Shown: positions 1-8,230 of the stretch, in pieces
Position numbering within the stretch: the first letter of the stretch is position 1
Layout: each line of letters starts with the position of its first letter
Program-made: the position numbers and the translations under genes
Notes under the pieces: generated by a model
Seen by the model: only the letters and a program-made list of their open reading frames with translations
The model's database searches: none
What the model was told of the DNA's origin: nothing
DNA from: UBA6544 sp049601975
GTDB lineage: Bacteria > Pseudomonadota > Alphaproteobacteria > UBA8366
Assembly (NCBI GenBank): GCA_049601975.1
Contig: JBMYRC010000099.1
Location: 1-15,837, forward strand
Direction of reading: 5' to 3'
Length of the DNA stretch: 15,837 nt

Positions 1-1
1 C

Positions 2-88
2 GGCATGAGCTACCAGGTCTCCGACAACGGCGATTCGCCGCACCGCTCCCGCACCAAAGGGGGCGCCAAGCTGTTTATCGTGGATTAG
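2..88 (+). CDS. C-terminal end of an unidentified protein (partial)
   Basis: An open frame enters from the left edge and ends with TAG at 86-88. It gives about 28 residues, starting GMSYQVSDNGDSPHR and ending AKLFIVD. The tail is basic and then hydrophobic. The wording looks like a conserved protein C-terminus rather than random sequence, but I cannot name the family from so few residues. It points towards the minus-strand uup gene, so the two are convergent. The 5' end lies outside the window. Confidence 0.5.
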   Translation, partial: GMSYQVSDNGDSPHRSRTKGGAKLFIVD

Positions 89-98
89 GGCTTTCCCA

Positions 99-229
99 AA
101 ACCGTCATTCCGGAGCATGCAAAGCATGAACCCGGATTTTTGGCCTGAGTTCAGCATGTGATGGACCTATCGCTTGAGAACGCTCAGGCGGTAATTCCGG
201 GTGCGCTCCGCGCCCCGGAATGACGGTTT
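99..229. repeat. REP/MITE-like element with 15-bp perfect terminal inverted repeats
   Basis: AAACCGTCATTCCGG at 99-113 is matched exactly in inverted orientation by CCGGAATGACGGTTT at 215-229. A nested inverted repeat, ATTCCGGG at 194-201 with CCCGGAAT at 214-221, forms a hairpin with a 12-nt loop inside the right end. Motifs of the type GTCATTCC/GGAATGAC are common in dispersed intergenic repeats of Alphaproteobacteria (general knowledge). No open reading frame of note lies between the arms and no clear target-site duplication is visible. It could be a non-autonomous element or a paired REP. Confidence 0.5.
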
Positions 230-241
230 AGGAATATGTGA

Positions 242-275
242 CCTCATCCTTCGATAAGCTCTGGATGAGGTTTTT
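242..275 (+). terminator. Rho-independent terminator-like hairpin
   Basis: CCTCATCC (242-249) pairs perfectly with GGATGAGG (263-270) across a 13-nt loop and is followed at once by TTTTT (271-275) on the plus strand. The T-tract suits termination of plus-strand transcripts. On the minus strand no T-tract follows the stem, so it is a weaker candidate for terminating uup, whose stop lies only 8 nt away. CCTCATCC/GGATGAGG stems also occur as dispersed repeats in Alphaproteobacteria, so it may be a REP unit acting as terminator. Confidence 0.5.
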
Positions 276-282
276 ATATCGA

Positions 283-2091
283 CTAGGAGCCCTCGATCTC
301 CTCGCGCAGCACTTCCAGCTCCAGCCACTCTTCTTCAGCGGCGTCGAGTTCGGATTGTCGGGCGGTGAGATCTGCGGTAGCCTTCTCGAATTTCTTTGGG
401 TCACGGGCGTAGAGTCCGGTATCGGACAGTGTCGCTTCCAAACTGGAAATGGCGCTCTGCAGTTCTTCCATACGGATGGGCAAAATCTCGAGCGCGCGTT
501 TTTGATTAAAAGACAATTTTTTCTTCGGACCTGACGCCGCCAGTTTCTTTTCCGGCACACCCGCTTTCGATAGGCTCGGCGCCGAGTCCGACCTCTCGAG
601 ATCCGCTCCCCGCTGCACGAGCATATCCGAGTAACCGCCCGCATATTCGGTCCAGCGACCGTCACCTTCATAGGCCACGGTTGACGTGACCACACGGTCG
701 AGGAAATCGCGGTCGTGGCTGACCAGCAGCAAGGTCCCGGCATAATCCGCCAGTAACTCCTGCAGCAGGTCCAATGTCTCCAGATCGAGATCGTTGGTCG
801 GCTCATCCAAAACCAACAAATTAGACGGCTTGGCGAGCGCCCGTGCCAGCATCAACCGGCCCCGCTCGCCGCCGGACAGACGTTCGATGGGCGTGCGCAG
901 TTGTTCCGGAGCGAACAGAAAATCCTTCATATAGCCCACAACGTGACGCGGCTGCCCGCCGACCATCACTGTGTCTCCGCCGCCACCGGTCAATGCGTCG
1001 CGCAGCGTTGTGCCGGGGTCGAGGCTTTCGCGGCGCTGGTCGATGGTCAGCATCTCTACATTGGCGCCTTCCCGGACCTCTCCGGTATCCGATGCTAAAT
1101 TGCCGATCAACATATTCACCAATGTCGTCTTCCCGGCACCGTTCGGGCCGACGAAACCAACCCGGTCTCCGCGTTGAATACGGATCGAAAAATCTTGAAT
1201 AACTTCGTTCTCACCGAACGACTTGGAGATATTCTTTGCCTCGATCACGCGTTTGCCGGAGGCCGTTGCATCGCTCGCCGCCATGGCGACATTGCCGTCG
1301 GCGCGCCGGTGCTGGCGGCGTTTATCGCGCAGATCGAACAGCGCCCGCAAGCGGCCTTGATTGCGCTTGCGCCGCGCAGTCACTCCCTTGCGCAGCCACT
1401 GCGTCTCGGAGGCTATCTTGCGGTCCAGTTTGTGAAGCTCGGTCTCCTCGGTCTCCAAAATCTGATCGCGCCATTCCTCGAACTTCGCAAAACCGGAGTC
1501 GAGCCGCTTGGTATGCCCCCGATCGAGCCACAGGGTGACCCGCGACAAGTTCTCGAGAAACCGGCGGTCGTGGCTGATGAGAATTTGTGCGGATCGGTTG
1601 GCGGAGAGCTCACTCTCCAGCCATTCGATGGCGGGCAAATCTAGATGGTTCGTCGGTTCATCCAGCAACAGAATATCCGGCTCGGGCGCCAGGGTGCGCG
1701 CCAAGGCCGCGCGCCGCGCTTCGCCGCCGGACAATGTGCTCGGGTCGGCGTTCTCGTTGACCTTAAGCTGCTCCAGCAAATACGCGCCCCGATAATGGTC
1801 GACCCCGGGATCGAGTCCTTCCTCGACATAAGACAGAACGGTTGCATGCGCGGATAAGTCGGGCTCTTGCGGTAAGTAGCGGATCGTCGTTCCAGGTTGC
1901 AGGAAGACTTCACCATCGTCGGGCGTCACTATCCCCGCCGCTATCTTCAGCAACGTCGATTTCCCTGACCCGTTCCGACCGACAAGGCAAAGCCGATCCC
2001 TTGCAGAGACGGAAAAGGCCGCGCCCTCTAGCAGCGACGGTCCCCCGAAGGTCAATTGAATATCGCGGAGAATGAGAATAGGTGGTGGCAT
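283..2091 (-). CDS. uup: ABC-F family ATPase, Uup type
   Basis: This is a cytosolic tandem-ABC ATPase without membrane segments. ABC-F proteins act on ribosomes, and Uup also binds DNA and affects transposon precise excision. In the 602-aa product I see Walker A GRNGSGKST (38-46), signature LSGGE (120-124), Walker B LLLDEPTNHLD (141-151), a charged linker of about 200-280, a second Walker A GPNGAGKTT (315-323), LSGGER (405-410) and LVLDEPTNDLD (426-436). A C-terminal stretch from about 510 to 602, rich in Glu, Lys and Leu, looks like the coiled-coil domain that separates Uup from other ABC-F members. The frame is open to 2142, but I chose the ATG at 2089-2091 because the protein then starts MPPPILILRDIQLTFGG, a typical family N-terminus. 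Neither start has a strong ribosome binding site. It is divergent from the SDR gene. Confidence 0.9.
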   Translation of the reverse strand: MPPPILILRDIQLTFGGPSLLEGAAFSVSARDRLCLVGRNGSGKSTLLKIAAGIVTPDDGEVFLQPGTTIRYLPQEPDLSAHATVLSYVEEGLDPGVDHYRGAYLLEQLKVNENADPSTLSGGEARRAALARTLAPEPDILLLDEPTNHLDLPAIEWLESELSANRSAQILISHDRRFLENLSRVTLWLDRGHTKRLDSGFAKFEEWRDQILETEETELHKLDRKIASETQWLRKGVTARRKRNQGRLRALFDLRDKRRQHRRADGNVAMAASDATASGKRVIEAKNISKSFGENEVIQDFSIRIQRGDRVGFVGPNGAGKTTLVNMLIGNLASDTGEVREGANVEMLTIDQRRESLDPGTTLRDALTGGGGDTVMVGGQPRHVVGYMKDFLFAPEQLRTPIERLSGGERGRLMLARALAKPSNLLVLDEPTNDLDLETLDLLQELLADYAGTLLLVSHDRDFLDRVVTSTVAYEGDGRWTEYAGGYSDMLVQRGADLERSDSAPSLSKAGVPEKKLAASGPKKKLSFNQKRALEILPIRMEELQSAISSLEATLSDTGLYARDPKKFEKATADLTARQSELDAAEEEWLELEVLREEIEGS

Positions 2092-2222
2092 CGGCGCGGA
2101 CTTTACAAAGACCGGGCGGACTTGGCCACACGGATTAAACATCAGGCGTGAATTTCCGGCCTGTAAAACGCAAACTTCACCTTACTATCGCTATTACACA
2201 GTAGAATATGGGAGAGAGCGTC

Positions 2223-2999
2223 GTGAGCGAGTCCGCATTGCCGAGTTTCAATCTGGAGGGCCGCACCGCCCTGGTGACCGGTGCCGGGCGCGGTATCGGG
2301 CGCACGCTAGCGTTGGGGTTGGCGGAAGCCGGAGCGGATATCGTCGCTCTGAGTCGGTCGGCGGAAGAACTCGAAAGTATCACGGGAGAGATTAGAGCTC
2401 TTGGTCGCGAAGCGTCGCCCCTCGTTTGTGACGTCACCAAGACCGGCGACATGCAAGCCGCCATCAGTAATCTTCCCAAACTCGACATCCTGGTCAACAA
2501 CGCGGGTACTAACATTCCGGAGTCCTTTTTGGACGTGCAGGAACAAAGCCTCGACACGTTGTTGACCCTGAACGTGAAGGCGGCCTTTCTGGTGGCGCAA
2601 GCCGCCGCGCGCCGCATGCTCAAGGACGACGACCGTAACACCCGGGGCGGCGCCATCGTGCATATCTCATCGCAATTGGGACATGTCTCGCTGATCGACC
2701 GCAGCGTCTATTCAATGACCAAACACGCAGTTGAGGGCATGAACAAGGCCATGGCGACGGAGCTGGCGACAACCGGTATCCGAGTCAACGCAGTAGCTCC
2801 CACGTGGGTGGAGACGCCGATGACAGGCCCGGCGCTGGCCGACCCGCAATTCCGCGATTTCATCATGTCCTGCATCCCGATGGGACATCTGGCGCAAATG
2901 CGCGATATCACCGGAGCCGTCGTGTTCTTATGCTCGCCCGCTTCAGCGATGATCACCGGCACCAGCCTGCTGGTCGACGGCGGCTGGACCGCGCGCTAG
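2223..2999 (+). CDS. SDR family NAD(P)-dependent oxidoreductase
   Basis: This is a classical short-chain dehydrogenase of about 258 aa, likely acting on an alcohol/ketone or similar substrate with NAD(P). Numbered from the GTG start, the cofactor motif TGAGRGIG is at 19-26, NNAG at 92-95, the helix Asn in LNVKA at 117, catalytic Ser near 150 (ISSQ) and YSMTK with Tyr163 and Lys167. It ends with the usual LLVDGGW. The strand-2 end reads ALSR with no Asp, which suggests a preference for NADP (inference). An ATG at 2208 is in frame, but GGGAGAG at 2210-2216 sits 6 nt before GTG 2223, so I prefer the GTG. The next gene begins 7 nt after the stop, so it is probably the first gene of the Mo-hydroxylase operon. 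The physiological substrate cannot be read from the sequence. Confidence 0.88.
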   Translation: MSESALPSFNLEGRTALVTGAGRGIGRTLALGLAEAGADIVALSRSAEELESITGEIRALGREASPLVCDVTKTGDMQAAISNLPKLDILVNNAGTNIPESFLDVQEQSLDTLLTLNVKAAFLVAQAAARRMLKDDDRNTRGGAIVHISSQLGHVSLIDRSVYSMTKHAVEGMNKAMATELATTGIRVNAVAPTWVETPMTGPALADPQFRDFIMSCIPMGHLAQMRDITGAVVFLCSPASAMITGTSLLVDGGWTAR

Positions 3000-3006
3000 T
3001 CGATCC

Positions 3007-3861
3007 ATGAAAGCGCCCCCGTTTCAGTACCGGCGAATGGAAACCCTCGATGAGTTGTTGGGGGCTCTGGCGGTGCATGGCGAAGCGGCCAGCATACTGG
3101 CGGGAGGCCAAAGCCTGGTCCCGCTGATGAACCTGCGCATGGCCCGCCCGGACGTTCTGCTGGATATCAATCGGCTGAACGAACTATCGGGCATTCGCGT
3201 CGAGGACAATAGATTGGTGATCGGCGCACTGACCCGGCATGTCGATGTGCTGAATTCGCCGGACGTGCGCCGGCATGCTCCATTGATCGCCAACGCGATG
3301 CCGCATGTCGCCCACGACGCTATCCGCAATCGCGGAACTTTCGGTGGCAGCGTTGCGCTCGCCGATCCGGCGGCGGAACTCCCGGCTTGTTGTCTGACGC
3401 TTGATGCGGAGATCGAATTGCGCTCGCAAGCCGGAGCACGAAAGGTTCCCGCCACCGACTTCTTTCTCGGCGCCTATGAGACGGCACGCACGGACACCGA
3501 GGCCTTGGTCGCTGTCCACATCCCGATTAAGAAAGAGACTGTTTCGTTCTTCGAGGAGTTGTCGCGACGGCGTGGCGATTACGCGTTGGCCGGACTGGCG
3601 GCGCGGGCGAGCATCACTAGAAGCCGCTTATCAGATATCCGATTGGTATTCTTCGGCGTCGAAGACCGCCCCCACCGTGCCAAGGCAACCGAGGCAGCAC
3701 TTGAGAAGGGCGATGCTACCGGGGCGGAGGCGGCGCTTGAAGTAGATCTCGATCCCATCGACGACCCGCAAACCAGCAGCGCCGCCCGGCGGCAGTTTGC
3801 CCATGTGCTGTTACGGCGCGCGGTCGATACTTGGCTCCCGAAGGGCACAATCGATGGATGA
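3007..3861 (+). CDS. FAD-binding (medium) subunit of a xanthine dehydrogenase-family Mo hydroxylase
   Basis: This 284-aa protein carries the FAD of a three-subunit molybdenum hydroxylase and passes electrons from the Fe-S subunit onward. The two FAD motifs are clear: AGGQS at 32-36, and a second loop around 107-120 reading RNRGTFGGSVALAD, followed by PAAELP. Length and layout match the CoxM/CutM family (usually 280-290 aa), including the C-terminal CO dehydrogenase flavoprotein-like domain from about residue 175. The start lies 7 nt after the SDR stop with no good ribosome binding site, so translation is probably coupled. Its stop codon overlaps the start of the Fe-S subunit gene. The family is certain; the symbol coxM would imply CO oxidation, which the large subunit argues against. 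Confidence 0.92.
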   Translation: MKAPPFQYRRMETLDELLGALAVHGEAASILAGGQSLVPLMNLRMARPDVLLDINRLNELSGIRVEDNRLVIGALTRHVDVLNSPDVRRHAPLIANAMPHVAHDAIRNRGTFGGSVALADPAAELPACCLTLDAEIELRSQAGARKVPATDFFLGAYETARTDTEALVAVHIPIKKETVSFFEELSRRRGDYALAGLAARASITRSRLSDIRLVFFGVEDRPHRAKATEAALEKGDATGAEAALEVDLDPIDDPQTSSAARRQFAHVLLRRAVDTWLPKGTIDG

Positions 3862-4336
3862 CGCGCTCGACATCACGCTGACCGTCAATGGAATGCCAGT
3901 GACCCGCCGTGTACCGGTAAGACTCAATCTGGTTGATTTCTTGCGCCACGAATTGGGCCTGACTGGGTCGCATGTCGGTTGCGAACACGGCGCGTGCGGA
4001 GCCTGTTCCGTCGTCGTCGACGGGGACGTTGTGCGCGGTTGCCTGATGTTCGCGGTGCAAGCCGACGGCGCTGTTGTCGAGACCATCGAAGGTGCGAGCG
4101 AGGGCGGGCGGCTCAAACCGCTCCAGGATGCCTTCCATGACCGCGCCGCGCTCCAATGCGGTTTCTGCACGCCAGGCATGCTACTGACCGCGGCGGCATT
4201 GTTGGCGCGTGATCCATCCCCGGACCGCGAGACCATCCGCGAGGCTATCTCGGGAAACCTCTGCCGGTGTACCGGATATCAAGCCATCGTCGATGCCATC
4301 GAAACTGTCACGAAATCGGTGAGAAACGATGACTGA
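3854..4336 (+). CDS. 2Fe-2S (small) subunit of the Mo hydroxylase
   Basis: This 160-aa electron-transfer subunit binds two 2Fe-2S clusters. The N-terminal plant-ferredoxin-type cluster is held by Cys43, Cys48, Cys51 and Cys63 (core GCEHGACGAC). The C-terminal helical domain has Cys102 and Cys105 in QCGFCTPGM and Cys137 and Cys139 in GNLCRCTGYQ, the family signature. All eight ligands are present. The frame is open upstream to 3797, but the ATG at 3854 gives the standard N-terminus and overlaps the preceding stop as ATGGATGA, an 8-nt coupling overlap. The same kind of 8-nt overlap (ATGACTGA) joins it to the large subunit. This packing supports one stoichiometric complex translated from one message. 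Confidence 0.95.
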   Translation: MDDALDITLTVNGMPVTRRVPVRLNLVDFLRHELGLTGSHVGCEHGACGACSVVVDGDVVRGCLMFAVQADGAVVETIEGASEGGRLKPLQDAFHDRAALQCGFCTPGMLLTAAALLARDPSPDRETIREAISGNLCRCTGYQAIVDAIETVTKSVRNDD

Positions 4337-6683
4337 AGGGCCCTTCCGCGCCCCGATCGGCGAAGACGTGCGGAGCCCGCGCGCACCGCGTCTTTTGGCC
4401 GGCCGTGGGAAATACACCGATGATATTTCCGCCGCACGGATTGCCCATGTTGCCTATCTGCGGAGCCCTTATGCCCATGCGCGAATTGTTGCCATCGACC
4501 GGGACGCCGCGACCTCCGCACCGGGCGTTCTGTTGGTCGCAACCGGCGCGGAGATTAGCGACGATTGCGCGAGTTGGCGCGGCACCCACGACCTGTTCCC
4601 CGGGCTCGTCGCTGTCGAGCAACCGCCCCTCGCGATCAACCGCGTCTACTGGCATGGAGAGCCGGTTGTCGCCGTCGTGGCCGAGACACGGGCCGAAGCG
4701 GAAGACGCCGTCGAGCTGATCGAAGTGCAATGGGAAGAGTTCCCGCCTGTAGCGGATGCGGCGACTGCGCTCTCCGGTCCGGCCATTCATCCGGAACTCG
4801 GCGGCAATATCGGCTTCGAGACGACAGTCGAAGCCGGTGACGCATCAGCCGCCTTTGCGGCCGCACATCTGGTCGTGGAAGAGCGCTTCCGCTTTGGCCG
4901 GCATACCGGCGTCTCACTGGAGCCCCGCACGATCCTCGCCGATTACAACCCGGCGGAGGACAGTCTGCTGGTCCATCAGTCCCATCAAACGCCACATCAA
5001 CAACAAGACCTGTTTTCCAGGTTACTCGGCATTCCGGAGCACAAGGTGAGGGTCGTCTGTCCCGATGTCGGCGGTGCCTTCGGACTGAAACATCACCTGC
5101 ACGGCGACGAGATCACGGCCTGTGTTCTTTCCCGCAAGTTAGGGAGGCCAGTGAAGTTCGTCGCCGACCGCCTCGAATCCTTCCTCTCTGATATTCATTG
5201 CCGCGACCATGAGATCACTGCTCGCATGGCGTTGAATGATGAGGGACAAATCACGGCGATGGAGGTCGACGACCTGTTTCTGGTCGGGCCCTATTCGCAG
5301 TATCCGCGCTCCAGCATCGCTGAGGGCAATCAAATTTCCCGCCTCTGTGGTGCGCCCTACCGCCATGCTGACTATCGCGCCCATCTGCGGATGCTCTACC
5401 AGAACAAGAATTTGATCGGACACATCCGCTCGGTCGGCCATCCGTTGGCCGCGGCGGTGACGGAGGGATTGTTGGACAAGGCGGCAGTGAGTCTCGCCAT
5501 CGATCCCGTCGAACTGCGGCGGCGGAACTATCTGCGCGACGAGGATTTTCCCCTAACGTCGCCCGGCGGCGTTGATTTTGAGCACCTCTCCTTCAATGCT
5601 TGCCTCGAGCGGATATTGGAAATGATGGACCGCCCTGCTCTCTTGGCGGAGCAGAACCGTCTTCGCGAGAAAGGTGTCTATCGTGGCATTGGTCTCACCA
5701 CCTTCGTCGAACTGACCGCCATCGGCCCCGAATATTACGGCGGTGGCGGACAACACATCAGCGCCCAGGAAGGCTGCTTCGTTCGGATCGAACCCTCCGG
5801 GATGATACGCTGCATGACCGGCGTCACTGACCAGGGGCAAGGCATCGATGCCGGCATCCAACAAATCGTCGCCAGTGTGCTTGGCGTGCCGGTCGACGAC
5901 GTCCGGGTGGAAAGCGGCGACAGCGAACTATCGCCCTATGGTGGCGGTTCTTGGGGCTCGCGCGGCGCCGTGCTAGGAGGTGAGACTGCCCTGCGTGCGG
6001 CACGGGCACTAAGGCGCAATATCCTCGATCTGGCGGCGACCCTACTGCAGTGCGACGCATCGACACTGGATATCCGGGTGCGAAATATCGTCGACGCGAC
6101 ATCCGGCCAAATTCGGATGAGTTTAGCGGAGATCGCCAATACCGGGCATTTCAAACCTTTCGCCTTTCCAAAAGACATGCAGCCCGCACTCGCCGTGGTG
6201 GAGCATTACGCGTCACGGGACCGACTCTTTGTCGCCGGCAACGGCATCCAAGCATCCTATTTGGAAGTCGATCCCGAGACGGGTTTCGTAAAACTATTGG
6301 GCCATTGGGTGGTGCATGATGCGGGACGATTGCTGAACCCGTTGATGGTGAAGGAACAAATCCGAGGTGGCGTCGTGCAAGGATTGGGCGGCGTATTGTT
6401 CGAGGAATGTATCTATAGTGCACAAGGCCAACTCCAGAATGGTACTTTCGCCGATTATCTCGTTCCCATGGCCGCCGAGATGCCGGATATCGAGGTCGAC
6501 CATATCGAAACACCGACCGCGACATCGGAACTCGGAACCAAGGGCGCGGGCGAGGCTGGAACGGCGGGCGCAATAGGCGCGGTTTTGGGTGCCATCAACG
6601 ATGCCCTCTCGCCCTTCGACGCGCGAATTTCGGAGACGCCCTGCACGCCGGACCGTATTCTGAGGGCACTTGGAAAGATTTAG
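4329..6683 (+). CDS. Molybdopterin-binding (large) subunit of a xanthine dehydrogenase-family hydroxylase
   Basis: This 784-aa catalytic subunit of a cytosolic Mo hydroxylase is about 25 aa shorter than true CoxL. The N-terminal a/b hammerhead domain spans roughly 20-145 and the Mo-pterin domains follow. I see GGAFGLK at 248-254, DQGQG at 501-505, and the catalytic Glu at 742 in GTKGAGEAG. The active-site loop that reads AYRCSFR in form I or AYRGAGR in form II CO dehydrogenases is replaced here by HIRSVGHP (365-372). There is no Cys for the Cu site, so CO oxidation is unlikely. A heteroaromatic or aldehyde-type substrate is possible but unproven. ATG 4329 overlaps the Fe-S subunit stop, and the next (broken) amidohydrolase starts 4 nt after TAG 6681-6683. 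Confidence 0.93.
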   Translation: MTEGPFRAPIGEDVRSPRAPRLLAGRGKYTDDISAARIAHVAYLRSPYAHARIVAIDRDAATSAPGVLLVATGAEISDDCASWRGTHDLFPGLVAVEQPPLAINRVYWHGEPVVAVVAETRAEAEDAVELIEVQWEEFPPVADAATALSGPAIHPELGGNIGFETTVEAGDASAAFAAAHLVVEERFRFGRHTGVSLEPRTILADYNPAEDSLLVHQSHQTPHQQQDLFSRLLGIPEHKVRVVCPDVGGAFGLKHHLHGDEITACVLSRKLGRPVKFVADRLESFLSDIHCRDHEITARMALNDEGQITAMEVDDLFLVGPYSQYPRSSIAEGNQISRLCGAPYRHADYRAHLRMLYQNKNLIGHIRSVGHPLAAAVTEGLLDKAAVSLAIDPVELRRRNYLRDEDFPLTSPGGVDFEHLSFNACLERILEMMDRPALLAEQNRLREKGVYRGIGLTTFVELTAIGPEYYGGGGQHISAQEGCFVRIEPSGMIRCMTGVTDQGQGIDAGIQQIVASVLGVPVDDVRVESGDSELSPYGGGSWGSRGAVLGGETALRAARALRRNILDLAATLLQCDASTLDIRVRNIVDATSGQIRMSLAEIANTGHFKPFAFPKDMQPALAVVEHYASRDRLFVAGNGIQASYLEVDPETGFVKLLGHWVVHDAGRLLNPLMVKEQIRGGVVQGLGGVLFEECIYSAQGQLQNGTFADYLVPMAAEMPDIEVDHIETPTATSELGTKGAGEAGTAGAIGAVLGAINDALSPFDARISETPCTPDRILRALGKI

Positions 6684-6687
6684 AATT

Positions 6688-7671
6688 ATGATCACCGACA
6701 TACACGCGCATATTCTGACGGAGATGTTCCTCTCGGTACTCGCCGATGAAGGTGCATTCGGGGTCTAGCATGGAGAGAACGGGGCTTACGTATTTCCGGG
6801 CTAGGGCCCGCTCGACCACTGGCTCTAAAACATCGATGCCCGAATCAAGAGTCTGTCCGCTCGAGATATCGACCTACAACTCGTCGCCTCTCCAACACGT
6901 ATGTTCTCGCACGCTACTTGGTCGGCGGATGTGGAATTCGCTCGCCGCCTTGACCGACAAACCGCCAACGCCGTAACGCTGGGAGCGAGTTTGCTCGGCG
7001 GCCTCACTACACCGGCTTTCAGCTAGCCCGCACGTGCGGCGGCGGATTTGCACCCTGCTGTCGGCAATTACGGCTTCAAAGGCGTCACCATCGCCAGCTC
7101 GGCCGCGGGCACACCGCTCGACCAACCCGAATTCGATGAGATGTTCGCGATTTGCGAGGAACTGAGTTTGTTTATCTTCATACACCCGACGACCGTAGGT
7201 GAACGTGCGGAACTCGGCGACTACACTTTATTGCAGTTGGTCGCTTGACCGTTTGAGACGACATTGGCGGTCGCCCGCATGATATACACCGGCTTGTTCG
7301 AGCGACGGCCGGACCTGAAACTGTTGCTGGCCCATGATGGTGGTACCTTACCGTGGCTCGCTGGACGGCTTGATCTCGGTTACCTCGCGCCAGACTAAGA
7401 GGCCAATCCGAATTGCCGCGCGAATATCTCTAAACGCCCGAGCGAATATCTAAAACAGCTCTATTTCGACACCGTCGTCGCAAGCGGGCCGGCACTCAAT
7501 ATCCTGGTGGAGACGGTTGGTGCCGACCACGTCTTGTTCGAATCTGACTACCCGTTCAAGATCGGTAATGCGGAGGGCGCATTGGCGCTCGACGCCATCG
7601 CGCGGACGCCCGAAACTGATCGCGATCTCATTCTTGGCGGCAATGCGCGGCGATTGTTGGGGATTACTTAG
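6688..7671 (+). pseudogene. Amidohydrolase family 2 (ACMSD-like) gene with six in-frame stops
   Basis: A single reading frame of 327 codons from ATG 6688 to TAG 7669-7671 encodes a recognisable metal-dependent amidohydrolase of the aminocarboxymuconate-semialdehyde decarboxylase-like family. It is interrupted by TAG 6766, TAG 6802, TAA 6826, TAG 7024, TGA 7246 and TAA 7396. Protein similarity continues across every stop in the same frame, so there is no indel. Metal-site residues survive: MITDIHAH at the start (HxH), IHP near 7180, AHDGG near 7330 and ESDYPF near 7543. Other family wording includes YGFKGV, PFETTLAVARMIYTGLFERRPDLK and GGNARRLLG. It begins 4 nt after the Mo subunit gene, so it was the fifth operon member. 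Its last codon overlaps the stop of the minus-strand MBL remnant. It cannot make a full product under the standard code. Confidence 0.9.
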
Positions 7672-8230
7672 ACCTCAACCTCCAGCCCATCATAAGAACA
7701 CAGAATCTCCAGCGGCAGTGCGTCGTCACGTGTAAGTTCTTCATACCGTGCGGTGCCGTCTTGATGCCGCTCGATGGTAGCGTCGTCAAAAATTGGCTCA
7801 TGATGAAACATCGCCAATTTTTGCGCATGCGCCTTGCGGCACAGTTCAACTGCGGTCATCCCGCTCGAATGGCCCCAATCTTCCTTCATCATCAACGCCT
7901 CGGCGAACGTGTACATGGTATCGAAGATGATCAAGTCTGCTTCGTCGAAGAAATCCACGAAGGCCTGCTCTCGCTCCAAATCGTCCATCTCATGATTCGC
8001 AATCAGTTGAATAGACGATACTGCTACCTTGCCGTTCGAAACGGTACCCAAAGGCATCATTGTCGTGATACTGGCGAATTAACTGCACCCGATATCTAGC
8101 GATGTCATGGGCAATGCCCGGCTCCAGAAGGTGAAATTCCTTTTGCGACGCCTTATAATAGAACTTGAAACACCGTCGGAATTCCCACCTCCCCACATAG
8201 GCTTAATAAAGGTCTGGCGAAGAGGGAGTG
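7668..8230 (-). pseudogene. Metallo-beta-lactamase-fold hydrolase remnant, truncated and frameshifted
   Basis: The minus strand holds the C-terminal part of an MBL-fold protein of the cyclic-nucleotide phosphodiesterase/RNase Z-like type, in three frames. Reading 5' to 3', FIKPMWGGGNSDG (about 8220-8175) shifts frame to a segment with FKFYYKASQKEFHLLEPG and NDAFGYRFE. That segment hits TGA at 7990-7992 just after VYSTDCE. Similarity resumes in another frame at HEMDDLEREQ, then DEADLIIFDTMYT, EDWGHSS and MFHHEPIFDD, ending TAA at 7668-7670. Dropping one T near 7994 would join the last two frames. The N-terminal half with the HxHxDH metal motif is absent; the sequence there belongs to the start of the cyclase gene. 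The TAA overlaps the amidohydrolase TAG on the other strand. It is non-functional unless the 130-aa 3' frame is used on its own. Confidence 0.75.

Noticed and set aside
2202..2207. TAGAAT as a -10 box for the SDR operon
   Set aside because: No -35 box at proper spacing, and transcription would start inside or after the likely ribosome binding site at 2210-2216.
3007..6683. Aerobic CO dehydrogenase (coxMSL)
   Set aside because: The large subunit has HIRSVGHP instead of AYRCSFR or AYRGAGR, and the first gene of the operon is an SDR rather than an accessory cox gene.
6688..7671. Stop-codon reassignment or readthrough to express the amidohydrolase
   Set aside because: TAG, TAA and TGA all occur inside the frame, and intact neighbours use TAG and TGA as genuine terminators, so no single reassignment fits.
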